Of a stretch of DNA of 64,000 nt, positions 49,315 to 61,313 are shown in pieces (the first letter of the stretch is position 1; each line of letters starts with the position of its first letter). The stretch spans positions 248,001-312,000 of the forward strand of contig VXAZ01005568.1 of NCBI GenBank assembly GCA_013399875.1. The letters are read 5' to 3'. The notes below the pieces were generated by a model. That model was given only the letters and a program-made list of their open reading frames with translations, ran no database searches and had not been told where the DNA came from. Position numbers and translations under genes: made by a program. This DNA is from Gymnorhina tibicen (taxonomy: Eukaryota; Chordata; Aves; Passeriformes; Artamidae).

Positions 49315-52300
49315 GTGAGTAAGCTTTACTGCCGAAAACTACGGGACTGGAGATTTTGGGTGCCACAAGAGTCAGCTGGAAGTTTGGCAGGTGGCTTCAG
49401 GGTCAAACGCGATATTAGATATGTAAAGGGAGGAGATTATAATTCTCATGACTACCTCTTCAACTAAACCAAGACTCAAACCTACCCACAGGATCTAATT
49501 TATCTTGAAGTCAACCAGCAATGCTTTCTAACAGAACTGGATTGAACCCTCCTTCAGTAGACCTTCCATGCAATCTTTAACACATTTTGAAAACCTTCTC
49601 TTTCTGTTCTGTGCTCATTGTAACCCCACTTATCCTATAATAGCATAATTCTTATGGACAAACCTTAATTTACAGTGCTTTTTCTTTCTCCTTTTTATTG
49701 TAATAATTGTTTTACAGATGTATTACAAATAATCAAGGTCCTGTACACTACAAACAACGGCACAAAGGCCCAGATTGAATAGTCAGGTTGTAATTCAGTC
49801 TCCAGGCTGAGAGAGGTTTGCTACCATACCCAAACCCTTAAGCAATATTCTTCAGTGTGGGACATTAGCAGGATCCCTCAATTGAATTACAGCATTGTAT
49901 TCCATCTGGGACTCGGTATTGTAGTGTACTTAACATTGTACTACATAGGGAGGCATGAGAGTAATGGAATTTTACAGTAATAAGATTTTTTTTTTATTAA
50001 ATGAGAAGTAGGCATATAAGATCCCCAACTATGTAGCATTAGTGGAGTTAGAAATAAAGACCCTGTAAAACATACCTGAAAAATAAGATTTTTTTAATCT
50101 TATAGATATTGTAATGTGCTGTTAATATATAATAAACATCTTAGAACACTAAGCCTTTCTCAAAATGTCAAAATTGCTATGCAGCTTTAGGTGGATTTTT
50201 ATCATAATAATTACAATATATTGATAACTGATTTTTGAAATGAAGTGTGTGTCACCCCCCCACTTCAGTAATGCATTTTGGCACATGTTTCAATTCATCC
50301 TTATAAGCACTGAGTTCATGTACATGTGCACATTTCAGATAATTTATATCAGATATAAAGTAGATACAGTATATATGAAATATATATATATATCTATTTA
50401 TAAGATAGTGTAAGGGTTTTTCTAAAATCAGTGCTGAAAGTTATTTTTAATTTTCATTCTGCTTAAAAAATCCATATACCAGAATAGCACTGATAAGCAA
50501 GTAAAGCAAATGCTAACATCACTTCAAAATCTGCTGCTTCACTGCACTGACTTGGGTAATACCATATCAAGTAGTTAGTAAGAAACAAACTAGAAAAGCT
50601 CAGATTTTTAAAGGAAAGCACGAAGACATAAAAAACAGGCAGAAACAACAGAAATAACCCCCTATCATATATTTTTCTTTTAAATTAATATTTCATGATC
50701 AGTTAACCAGCAGTCTGTTATCTTCCTAATAAATTAAAGGTATTACAACCAATAAAAAATATTTATTGCCACATTTTGTGTTTTAATCAAGAGCAAACCC
50801 CTCAACATATTCTTTTTTAATTCCTTGACATGGTGAATGATTAAGTAGAAAAAATAGCTTTTTATGTTAAAAAGAAAATGCTGTGTGCCGATTAGTTAAT
50901 TAACACAGCATCTTTTGGAAGTGCAATAAATCTGGGAAATCAGAAAGAGTGATAAGAATCAGAAAGACATAGTGTGCTACTCAAATTCTGAATTCACTGT
51001 GCTAATATCAGTTTTTTCATTGGCTTCAGGGGCCAGAGATTTCCCCTTACTCCTCACTGCAGAGATAGGGAGTGTTATGGGAACTCAGAAATTCCTGGCA
51101 AAGTGCTGGGACTTGAGGTTTCCAAGAACACTAACTGGTGAATTTACAAGTGCAGGTAAAATGGGCTGTATTGATCAAAAGAAAATCTTAATGAACCCCT
51201 AATGTGCAGTGGGACATATTTCCGAGTACTGGTGGGTAATAATTAGGCAAAATGAAGTAAGCAGGCAACTCAGTCAGTTCAGACTTGAATTTGGATCCTT
51301 CTCTAAGTTAAAATAAATCATGTGCTTTAAGTGGCTGTTGTTTAAATTTCTCCCTTCGTTGTTGCTGTCTTCCTGGCTACTTTTCAACCAACCAGTTTTT
51401 ACCAGTTTCTCAAAACCCAGAAATTGTAACCTTGAGGCATAGACAAGGTGTATTTATTTTACTACTACTATATTGCTGTTGCTACTGCTGCTGCTACTGA
51501 TACTACTCTTGTTGTTGCTGTTAATCATTAAATGGATATGTATTTCTAAAAGCAATAAATCAACTTTGACTAAAGTTTTGGCAAAAGTATTTGGAATGTC
51601 TTGGCCCTTGTTTCACAGAAATACGCTGGACAGGGTTTCTGATCTTTCAGGAAGGATTTAATTGAGAAGGAATTAGATATTGCTCTCAGTTTACAGCTCT
51701 TGATGGGACTAAGATCTAAAATACCATGACAGCCTAAAAGATAAGACAAGGTTAAGTATTAGGTTAAAAATGAAAATATGAGGGATGTGATATTAGAAAC
51801 CTTCTGTTTTCATGAAGAAGACGAACAAAAAGAGTTTGCAAATCTTACTGTCCAAAAATGTTAACGCTTTCTCCTTCCACGTTATGCCCTAGGTAGTCAT
51901 TCTGTTGCACAGCCAAGGGAATGATGTGAACCTGCACCTCAGGGTTAACCACAGACCACTGAAGGGTGGTGATGATGCAAAGCCTTACACATTGTGTTCT
52001 GCAGCCACAGACACAGGGCAGCAACTTCTGGAGGAAGGATGGCACGAGTGGCAAAAGGCAGTGGTATTGTGCACTCCAGTAACTACATTTATCAGCTGGT
52101 CTGTCAGAGTCCCTATGTAGAGCACTGTGAAGCCAACAGCCAGTAGAAAGATTTTATCCCCTTTTACCTTGGATAAGACAAAGTAGGTAATTTTGGCTGG
52201 TACACAGAGGTATATCCCCTTTTATTTGCTACTACCTTCCTAGAGTCTTTGCTCAGAATATATTTCCTTTAAAAAAAACCAAAACCAGAAAACCACCTTA

Positions 52301-53509
52301 GGTTTGGTCCTATCAAAAATGGGCAGGAAATTATGCACCTGATCCTATATCAAATTTTGGCATGATCCAGTTTCTCAGTGAGTGATACAGTGGGAAAATG
52401 ACAAGATGTATTGTACCACAAACGTTTCTTATATATGTACTTCTTCCTTATATCTGCACTTACAATATGCAAGTTTAATTCCTTAAGAATTTTTATCAAA
52501 TGCTAATCTCTGCTGTTGTTTCAGGGGCTTTTTGCTCTCCCACATTAAAGATTTTAAATCTCATGGATTAGTATCTCATTTAATAGATTCTAGAGTTAAA
52601 ATAACAATGACAAAACTGAATGATTCATTAGGACCAACCCAAATCAAATTAAAATAACTTGTACTGCTGAGGAAGTGGAAGAATTTTCTTCCTTTTTTGG
52701 TCAGTCTTCATGTTATTCTTCCAGATATAAGAAGTGTAGAAAGAGTTACTAAATTATTTGCAGCTGTTTTAATAAATGGACTAAGCAGCTGAAAACCACA
52801 TAACCAACTACAATTGCACATACTGATATGCATCTAGTGCATATACTGATCATATCTGAAATGTGCTTATAATGTCCATTAATTATTTATTAACCTTTAT
52901 AAACCGCTTTACAGTGGAATGTTAATATCGAGTGCAATCTTGTGGGAACCAGGGATAATTTTTCCCAGCAGATAAATGGTATTTTCAGCCTGATCATGTG
53001 ATAACATTTTATGTTGTGAACAAAAGTATAGAGAGAATCCATATATTTTTGAACATTCCGGGGTAAAAATTCCCAGTTTATTGCATGGCTTAGTCATAGC
53101 TTCATTTAAGGATATAGCTCGGGGAGAGTGGTCATTTGGTACTTAGATGAGCTGCTGTAGAATTCAAAATCTTATTCATATGAGTCCTTTTATAAAAACA
53201 ATACTTCTTTTCCAACATGCTATCCTGTTTCTAGGACTCTGAATATTCAATACAAAGCTCCATTTTCTCAGAAAAACCTGTCATTGACAAAGGTTTTCCT
53301 CTTTTTTTATTTCTCTGTCTGGGGATTTTTGAACTGCTTTGCTCTGACATCTGAAGTACAGAGGTGTTAGCAGATATCACTATTTGTGAGAAAGTAGGAA
53401 GGGAACCAGTAGAAAACTGAATTTCATTAATTTCTTCTTAAAGATACATCTTGCTTTTTCATATTTGCAGTAGCAGGGCTGAAAGTCAAAAAGAGTTTTT
53501 CAAACAGCT
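49315..53509. other. unique AT-rich non-coding DNA
   Basis: No gene was recognised. Includes a T run near 49,986-49,998, a short (TA)n at about 50,380-50,393 and the trinucleotide patch described separately at 51,461-51,522. Confidence 0.5.
51461..51522. repeat. degenerate CTA/CTG/TTG trinucleotide repeat
   Basis: Units of act, gct and gtt follow each other over about 60 bp with a few interruptions. One frame translates as a leucine run, a by-product of the repeat rather than a protein. Confidence 0.75.
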
Positions 53510-53677
53510 TCTCCTCTCCTCNNNNNNNNNNNNNNNNNNNNNNNNNNNNNNNNNNNNNNNNNNNNNNNNNNNNNNNNNNNNNNNNNNNNNNNNNNNNNNN
53601 NNNNNNNNNNNNNNNNNNNNNNNNNNNNNNNNNNNNNNNNNNNNNNNCCTCTCCTCTCCTCTCCTCTCCTCTCCTCC
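53510..53677. repeat. CTCCT pentanucleotide repeat with assembly gap
   Basis: Tandem CTCCT units run into a block of 126 N (53,522-53,647) and resume on the far side to about 53,677. The gap lies wholly inside the repeat, so its true length is unknown and 126 may only be an estimate. The plus strand is all pyrimidine here, which can form triplex (H-DNA) structures and often stops sequencing polymerases. Confidence 0.95.
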
Positions 53678-54589
53678 TGATCTCAAGAGCTGCACTTTTG
53701 TGATCAGGCCCATAGCTTACCTCAGGAGGAGCAAATGATTTTTAAGGTGTCATCCATAACTAGTTTTTAAATACTACCCACAGTGAAATTAATTCAAGCA
53801 GAAATTCATTCTGAAGCAGAAAAATCATGTATTATATACTCAGTACTTGCTTTTGCATTCAAGCCTGGTGCAGGCTATCTGTGCAGAACTGACAGCATCC
53901 TTGTTATCATCTAAAGGACAGTCCTCAGCAGTCAGTCAAAAGCCCAAGGTTGAAAGAAGCTGACATAATGCCCATCAAAGTCTTCTCATTAAAACTGATT
54001 TCAGATTGTGAGTTGACTCTCCTTGACCAGAATGACTCTGTGGATGTTCACGTAGTCTGTAAGGCATTGATCAGACAGTTGGTAGCCCCAGCAGCAAATT
54101 GTGAAACATTCTGTACGGCCAGGGGGTCAGATGAATTGTGGGATCTTCCTTGCATGTCCACTGAGGCCAAAGTGTTTGGTCTTCAGCTGTGATATTAAGT
54201 GCCTCTGAGATTTCATGGGTAAGGATGACTTCTATGACAGCTGACCGCCTCTCAGGTTATAAATTCTCACTGCCAGAACCTCTCCCACTATACATATTTT
54301 TCTTCTGCCTATCTTTTTTCCTGATGTCATTTTCACCTCTTTCAAAAATAACCCTAAAATAATCCTTGACATCAGGGTGTCTTGCCAATGAGACAATCTT
54401 GTGTCTTGCCAATGTCTTTCTCTAGACTGTACTACAGAGCAATGCAAATGATAATTTTTTTAATACATCATGTTTACTTCCATATTTTAGTACAATTAAT
54501 CTGTCATCTCTTTCTGGTTATGAATTTTTGGTTTGTAGCACAAGAAGCATTCTGTTGATATTCTTTTTTTCTTCTCTTGTTTTACAGAA
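53678..54589. other. unique non-coding DNA, no gene seen
   Basis: No gene recognised. Holds a 24-bp-spaced short duplication at 54,377-54,414. Confidence 0.5.
54377..54414. repeat. 14-bp direct repeat at 24-bp spacing
   Basis: gtgtcttgccaatg occurs at 54,377-54,390 and again at 54,401-54,414, perfectly conserved. Probably a local duplication with later divergence of the spacer half. Confidence 0.8.
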
Positions 54590-54640
54590 TTGTTTTTCAA
54601 TTTCAATAATAATTGCATCAATTATTATTTTGAAAAACAA
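54590..54640. repeat. AT-rich hairpin, 22 paired bases
   Basis: Two perfect 11-bp stem segments are visible. The inner one is aataataattg (54,605-54,615) with caattattatt (54,619-54,629) around a 3-nt loop. The outer one is ttgtttttcaa (54,590-54,600) with ttgaaaaacaa (54,630-54,640). A 4-nt bulge (tttc, 54,601-54,604) separates them on one side. The fold is directly visible; whether it is transcribed is unknown. The stem is short and AT-rich for a miRNA precursor. Confidence 0.7.
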
Positions 54641-56350
54641 ACCAGCCTAGTTTTGGGTTTTTTTGGAGGGAGGAGACAATAATAGCAAAACTACACTAAT
54701 CCTACAACGTACAGGATGGACCTAAAGTACCCTGAGATTCTGAACATCAGTGTATTTCCCTTGCTGGTTGCATCACAAGGTTGTGTTTATAAAATTGCAA
54801 TTCATCCCTTGAAGTGACATTTTCCAATCTCAAAACCAGAGAATTCGCTTAAATTGGGCAACTTTTGTGCCACCTAGTGGCCCCTCCTCTCTGAGAAATG
54901 CATTTGGCGTTCCCTTGCCGAAAATTCTGCACGCCTCTGGTCTTTAAATACGTAGAAAACCTTCAGTAGCAGTAAATTGTGAACTAAAGAGTCAAACTCA
55001 CATACTTTAACTATGAAGATTATCCTTTGATATCTTTTCTTGCAGCTTTTATTTGGCCATTTACCCCTTATCTCTGCAGGCACTTATCCATGCCTGGCCT
55101 CTGCTAAGCAGAGAGAATTATCAAGCTCTTTATTACTTGAGTTTATTTCTAAGATGAGGTCTTGTCATTTCCAGTCACTTTACACTTCCCTATTTTGATG
55201 CTCTCAACAGATTAGTCCTCAGTTCACCCTTACTCTTGGGGTCGTTGAAAATGGAACAAATTGCCACCACTTTTTCACTCAGTGGAGCTAAGTCAGTATA
55301 GAGCAGGAAAGGTGATGAACCTTTTCAAATAACTACACTGTTAGCTATACTAGCCACAGTTTTTTGAGCCTTGCTGCTTGAAGTCAGTCACCTCCATCTA
55401 TTTTTGGGCAGTAAAACAGCAGTAGAGCTAACAAGCTCCCAGAGGCTCCAAAGATGGATGGATCCCATTGGCTTCAGAAGGAATTTGATATGTTGACAAT
55501 GCCATCCCATCCCACATCTGATCTCAAGATAAGGGTTGTTGTGAGGGTTCTAAGAATGCATCTTATTCCAGTGGTTCCAGTGATGGACTTCGGACACTAA
55601 ACTCCAGTATTCAGCCTAGCCAGGCTGGCTCCTATCCCAGCAAACTCTTTAGGTGAGGGATGTTAAATGTAAGCCTAAGGCTAAGTGCAGAGCACTTTCA
55701 CAGGCAGCAATGAGCAATGAACAGGGGCTGCCAAGCACTGAGAAAATCTGCCTTGAGCTGTGTTTAAAAGGTTGTGCACTTCAGTTACATCATCCCCTAA
55801 TGACACAGAGTTTCACAGACCCCCAGAGGACCAGCATATATGAGGGATCCACTGCTGGACACGGGCAGTCTGACACATGCCTTTTTACACCACTAGCCAG
55901 ATTTTCTCCTGCAGTCTGTGTCACAGTGCCATCTGGATTCAACTCAAAAATCCAGCATTTAAACACTGATGTAGACAGGAAGAACCAGGTCATGGGTTCT
56001 TTTTGTAGCTGTCCTTCCGGCATTCAACTGACAGAGTGTGACAAGTGGCACTGCAATGTTTATTTCAATTAGGAGATCTAACCCCTTCTTCCCCAAATCT
56101 TTACTGTACCCTGGGATACTCTGTTTGAAAAAGGACTTAATTATGATGATATTCATTTACAAAGACCACTGATTTGAGAAATGGCCCAAATAATAAGTGC
56201 TGTCAGAATAATTACAAGACTATGAGGCTAGCAGTAGTGATGTTTGCTCTGCTAATTGTACTTAATTTACTGTGAAGTTTCTCAGTGGGTCCTGTAGCTT
56301 TGAGTGCACTGAGATGTGGTGCTGCTGTATGTACCAGGGGGAGAAGACTA
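54641..56350. other. unique non-coding DNA, no gene seen
   Basis: No gene recognised. The 139-codon plus frame at 55,653-56,072 has no domain, and a 77-codon minus frame overlaps it; I treat it as chance. Confidence 0.5.
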
Positions 56351-56390
56351 TCAGTGAGGTAATAAACGTTTCAGTGAGGTGATAAACGTT
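56351..56390. repeat. 20-bp tandem duplication
   Basis: Two adjacent 20-bp units, tcagtgaggtaataaacgtt and tcagtgaggtgataaacgtt, differ at one base. Such similarity suggests a fairly recent local duplication. Confidence 0.9.
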
Positions 56391-59300
56391 TCTGAAATGA
56401 GCCCATGTGGCAGATACTTCAGTGCTTTCATTACACACAGCCAATGTCACGGGTGGCACTGTCCCTGGAGCTCTTGGTAATACAGTGGCTACTCACAAGG
56501 TGCAATGGGGAAGCCAGCAAGCTCCAGTCTGCCACTAGGTGCACATGTGAAGATTTTATTCTATTTCCTTCCTTCCTTAAGGTCTTGAACTGGCCTTTCT
56601 CATCATGGAAAATTACGTGTGTGTTACCAGGGTCAGAACTAGGTATCTGTTTGCAGTGGATGCTAACAGACAATAGGGCTGGGACAGTCACATACCTAGA
56701 GACCACCATGAGGGTGTGAATACATTCTTCATTTGTAACTGGGTCATATGATTACCTGTTACATCTCAGGGGACCTCATGGGAGTTCTTCAAAAGGGAAA
56801 ACCTCATCCTGAGGGAAAGGAAAAAAATCATTTGGGAAGTTAAAAAAAAAAAAAGAAGAGGGGCAAAAGAAAACTTAGAAAGAAAAAATGGGCAACACAC
56901 TGAACCACAATGACTGATTTTCAGGCTACTTGACAAGGAACAATGGCATAATTATTTTCTATCTCTTCATGTGCAAGAGCATACATCTCTCTCTCCCTGG
57001 TAAATTTTGAGTTTATTGACCAATATCAGCAGAATTTAATGAAACAGTAGAGATCTCGGAGAGATTAAGCAAATTTTATGAGGGCAGGTTGGAGGAGAAA
57101 GATTCTACTGATATTCCAGTCCAGGCAAAATACTTAAATCAGAGCTTACACCTTCTCATACAGCAAAGCTAAAGTGTACAAATCTGTAAACAGTCATTTG
57201 TAATGCTCATGGCCATATTAAGAAAAAATAATTTGGGAGATATCCTTTTGTCTTTTGAAAGCAAGGCAGGACTATCATGAATGTGGCCAGACTAAGTTGC
57301 CTGAAATCACTATTTTGATTTAGATCAGAAGAACTGATAGTGGCTGAACTCTGTTTACCTCCCTGCTTCTTCTCCAGGTAGAACAATGGACCCAAGCTAT
57401 CCAGGAGATCAGCAACGTTAAAAGCTCTTAATGGATGGACTCATGACCATCAAGCTCATCTGATATCTGAGTGTGGGCTGGAAAAAATCCACTGTTGTGA
57501 CATATGCCAAGCTCCTCTCCAATCTCAAGGCAGATGACAAGAAGCTATTGCATGGTTTAAACCTTCTCCTTTTTGTCTCTTCTGCCTCTTACCTGTTTTG
57601 CATTAGTGAAGCTGACAAGACCCATAATAAGATCACCTGCTTGTTGCTTTTGCCCTTCCTCCCCCCACTAGATAGAGATCAGTGCAGGCAAGGGGAAGAA
57701 AGAGGATTGATTTAGATGGACCTAAGAAAAGCATTCTCATCTGAAACCAGGTGTTCCTAATGCCTGCCATAAGATTTATTGCAGTCTGCATCAGGCAGAC
57801 CACACCGAGCATTCCTGAGTAATTGGGATTCAGTATCCTACCATCTGATGGGCACTGACCTCTCCTTGCAATCTCTCTTAAGTGTCTGAGCCTCTTTATT
57901 CCATCTTCCATCCCCCAGACCACCTCTTCTGTCATATCCCAGCAGATACTCTATGACATGTTGCCATGCCAGGAAGCCGGCATGAACAATATTACTCTGC
58001 ACCCAGCCTGGGGCTATTGTGAGAAATGGTCAAGTATCTGAAGTTTAAGCTAAATAATATGATCTTAATGAGCTCATGTGGGCTACAGATCAAAAGCATA
58101 ACCAAAAGGTAAAAAGTTCAATCAGCTTTTTCCGTGTGCAATAAGAATGACCACAGTAAGTTTGCACTGAGTCCTTTTGCAAGATTACTAGAGAAAAAAT
58201 GTCTCAAAGGGAATGGGCAGAAGAAAACATTTCTCTTGAGCAGTTTTGACCTCAAATTAATGCAGAGAAACTGTTATCCACTGCTGTACAAAATGAACCT
58301 GACATATCTGTGTAGGTACTGACTATCCTTTTGTCTGGAGTGGGAGTCCAACATGGACTCTCTGTGGTTTACATCAGGAAATTTACTTTTGTTTCAGGTC
58401 TCTTTTTGGCAATTTTGGGCACTGGCTTGTGCCGATAGCAGCGTAACTCAGTTCAACTGGTCCTCTTGTAAAGAGTTCTAATGATCACTGGCTCTCACTG
58501 ATTATCTTTTCAAGAATTTATTTTCCAGTTCTGCAGGTTAAAGAACATTCCAGTAACACCTGTGAGCACACAAGATTGGTTTGACTGGAAAATTGAAGGG
58601 CACTCTCCTGTGATACTCCCTGGCTTTCAGGCTTTCACCATCATGGTAAACTAGCTGCACAGCCAAATAACCTGCAGAATCTTATAGGAGTTTGCCACTG
58701 AGACAAAAAAGGGAGCATACCACTCTGGAAGTTCCTGGAGTAGAAATCTGGGCTTAGCATAGCTACTGCTCATGATATCATTAATCACCATTTAAAAGTG
58801 TAATCACCTATGTTTTTGACATGTTTATGCCATAGGTTTCTACACTGGTCTTTCTCTCTCCAGGCCAGAAATGTACTTGGGCTTTATATTAGAAGTGACA
58901 TTTTATTGAGGTGTACAGAAGATCTACCTACACTAGTAAAGGAGTGGTTCTGCTGAGAACCTTCACATGGGACAACTAGAGGAAAGAAGCAGCAGGAAGG
59001 CTGTGCCTGCTATATAAATACATTTACACTAATAATCCTACGCCCTGACTGTGTCACTTCCATAGTGTTACCATTGAGAGTCACACTTTCACAGAACTTT
59101 TACGTGTAGGCCAGGTTTAAATTCATCAAAAGTCTTTAGTGATCTTTGGTATTAATGAATACCAAAAGCAGGTAACTTTGAAGCTTAATAGATATTTAAC
59201 ACCCTATCTTGGTGAAGAGAGAGAGCCTGCCATGCTGATTTAGTTGTTACAACTGATTAACATTTTGATGTTCAGGAAGATATCAGAAGGCTAAACTCAA

Positions 59301-60069
59301 TTAGCCAAAAGATAGTGTACTAAAGCTGATCTTTTGTTCATGGTAAACATCCTGCTGATGTTATTTAAAATCAACAAGTAAGATCAAACAACAACTGTGA
59401 AAATCGCTGGGTTCCCTGCACACAACTATTAAATATTGTCAAACTAAAAGCATTTCTAGACACGGTGTGTGCAGACATTTAAATTTTTATACAAGTAGAA
59501 CTTGTTTCAGGACACTACTAGTAATGTCTATGACATCCATTATCACAGTTTCTAAATGGATTTCCTGGTTAAATGCATTTACCTCCTTAAATGTATTGTG
59601 TAGAAAAAATGCTCCAGCTTCATGAGATAGGCAAAGACTAATGCTTGATCACTATGTCCTGTACAGTCGTCATGTGATACACAGTTTTCTCCAATAGCTG
59701 TAATTCTAGTGATAACTCAATTTTGGAAGTTAGTATGCAAGTGTGAGGATCAAAATAGGGCATTCAAGTTCCCCATTTGGGTATCAAGATCAGAAAGCAG
59801 AACTGAGGTGCCCATTTTATCTGCTGATCCAGACAACAACAGAGTGTAGGTATTTTGGCCATTTAATTAGAAACATAACTGAAGCGAAAGAGGGCATTGT
59901 ATTAATACAGTGAGAACTTGCTGAGGCATCATTGCCTAGAATATGTTCTTAAAATCCTGCTATGTTCTGGACAATTTGCAACCTCAACAATTTTCCTGCC
60001 ATTTTATAGCTGTGTATCATTGTCCCTTTCCCCTCACATTTAAATCCTATTAAATGGGAAAATGCAAAT
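56391..60069. other. unique non-coding DNA, no gene seen
   Basis: No gene recognised. An A run lies at about 56,841-56,853. Frames at 56,405-56,719 and 57,633-57,935 are about 100 codons without domains. Confidence 0.5.
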
Positions 60070-60165
60070 ACCAAGGCAAAAAGGTAAGCATCACAAAAGG
60101 TTAAAAGCAGGATTACAACCCTGGCTTTCAGGACAGCAGACTTCAGACTCTTCAGGGATCTGCTT
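60070..60165 (+). repeat. possible MIR-like fossil
   Basis: 'gcaggattacaaccctggct' followed by 'ttcaggacagcagacttcag' resembles the 3' MIR block with a roughly 'caggattcgaacccaggtct' core. Only the later half is suggestive; it lies directly upstream of the CR1 fragment. Confidence 0.3.
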
Positions 60166-60189
60166 GAAAAAAGTCCTGTATGAAATGTC

Positions 60190-61313
60190 TCTGGAGAGAA
60201 GACAGGTCCAAGAAAGCTGATTGACTTTTAGGGATCACATTCTCCAAGCCAAAAAATGATTTATCTCAGTGAACAGGAAATGAAGCAAAGGTGGCAGGCG
60301 GTCTGCACAGATGAGCAAGGAGTTCCTGACAAAATTCAAATGTAAAAAGGAAGTGTACAGGAAGTGGAAGGAGGAGCAACTGACACAGGAGGAATATATG
60401 GACACTGTCTGGGTATGCAAAGACCAGGTAAGAGAAAACAAGGCTCATTGAATCGAATCTGGTGAGGGATGTGAAGGGCAGCAAGATCTTCTGCAAGGAC
60501 ATCACCAGCAAAAGAAAGACCACAGAGAATATGCAAACATTCTGATGAATGGGTCAGTTGACCTACTGTCAGAGAACAGCAAATAGGTCAAGGTACTCAA
60601 TGCCTTCTTCATCTTGGGTCTTAAGACATGACTGAGTTAAGGAATCCCAGCTGCCTCAGACCAGTGTGAAAGTTCCAGAGCAAGGAAGAACTACCCTTAG
60701 TAGAAGAGTGCTGGGTTAGGGATTATATAAATAGATGGACATACATGAGTCCCTGGGACTGATGGGGTACTCTCACATGGTGAATTAAGGTCAGCTTCAT
60801 CTCAATCCCTGGGAAGGTCAAGTAGTGAATCCTCCTGCAAACCATTTCTGAAAACATGGGAAAACAGAAAAGTGCATTTACAAAGGGGAAATCACACTTC
60901 ACCAACCTGATTGCTTTTGTGGTGAAAGGACTGGCTTGGTGGATGAGAGGAGACCAGTGCTTGTTGTTTATACTGGCTATAGTAAGGCTTTTGACGCTTT
61001 TGACACTCTGAGATCTTCATAGACAAATTGCTGAAGTTAGATAAATGAACAGGGGATGGGATGTGACAGCCCTGATTGCATGAATTTGGGGTGTTGGATG
61101 CAGTTTGGGGCTCTGTACAAGAACATTGGAGCAAGTCCAGCATAGGACTGTGAGGATGAGTAAGGGTGTAGAGCATTTTATGAGAAGAGGCTAGGAGAGT
61201 TGGGACTGTTCCACCTCAAGAACAGAAGATGCAAGGGAATCTTATCCAGGGAGATTGGACTAGCCTATCTCCAGAGGCCCCTTCCATCCTCAATGCTTCT
61301 ATGATTCTGTGAA
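60190..61313 (+). mobile_element. CR1 LINE, decayed copy with internal deletion
   Basis: Plus-strand CR1. The part at 60,300-60,600 translates in pieces to the ORF2 linker (KEVYRKWKEE, TQEEYMDTV, then VKVLNAFF), interrupted by stops. Near 60,890-61,000 come RT words (FTNLIAFVV, YSGYSKAFDAFD). After about 61,045 the catalytic RT core is missing, and the sequence jumps to the C-terminal block (YEKRLGELGLFHLKNRR at about 61,180-61,230), ending with the CR1-type tail tctatgattctgtga at 61,299-61,313. It is older and more broken than the copy at 23-26 kb. The 5' boundary is approximate. Confidence 0.85.

Noticed and set aside
51473..51661. Leucine-rich start of an open frame, resembling a signal peptide
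   Set aside because: The leucines come from the CTA/CTG/TTG simple repeat, not from a gene.
55653..56072. 139-codon plus-strand open frame
   Set aside because: No domain, no splice or promoter context, and an overlapping minus-strand frame; length is compatible with chance over 64 kb.
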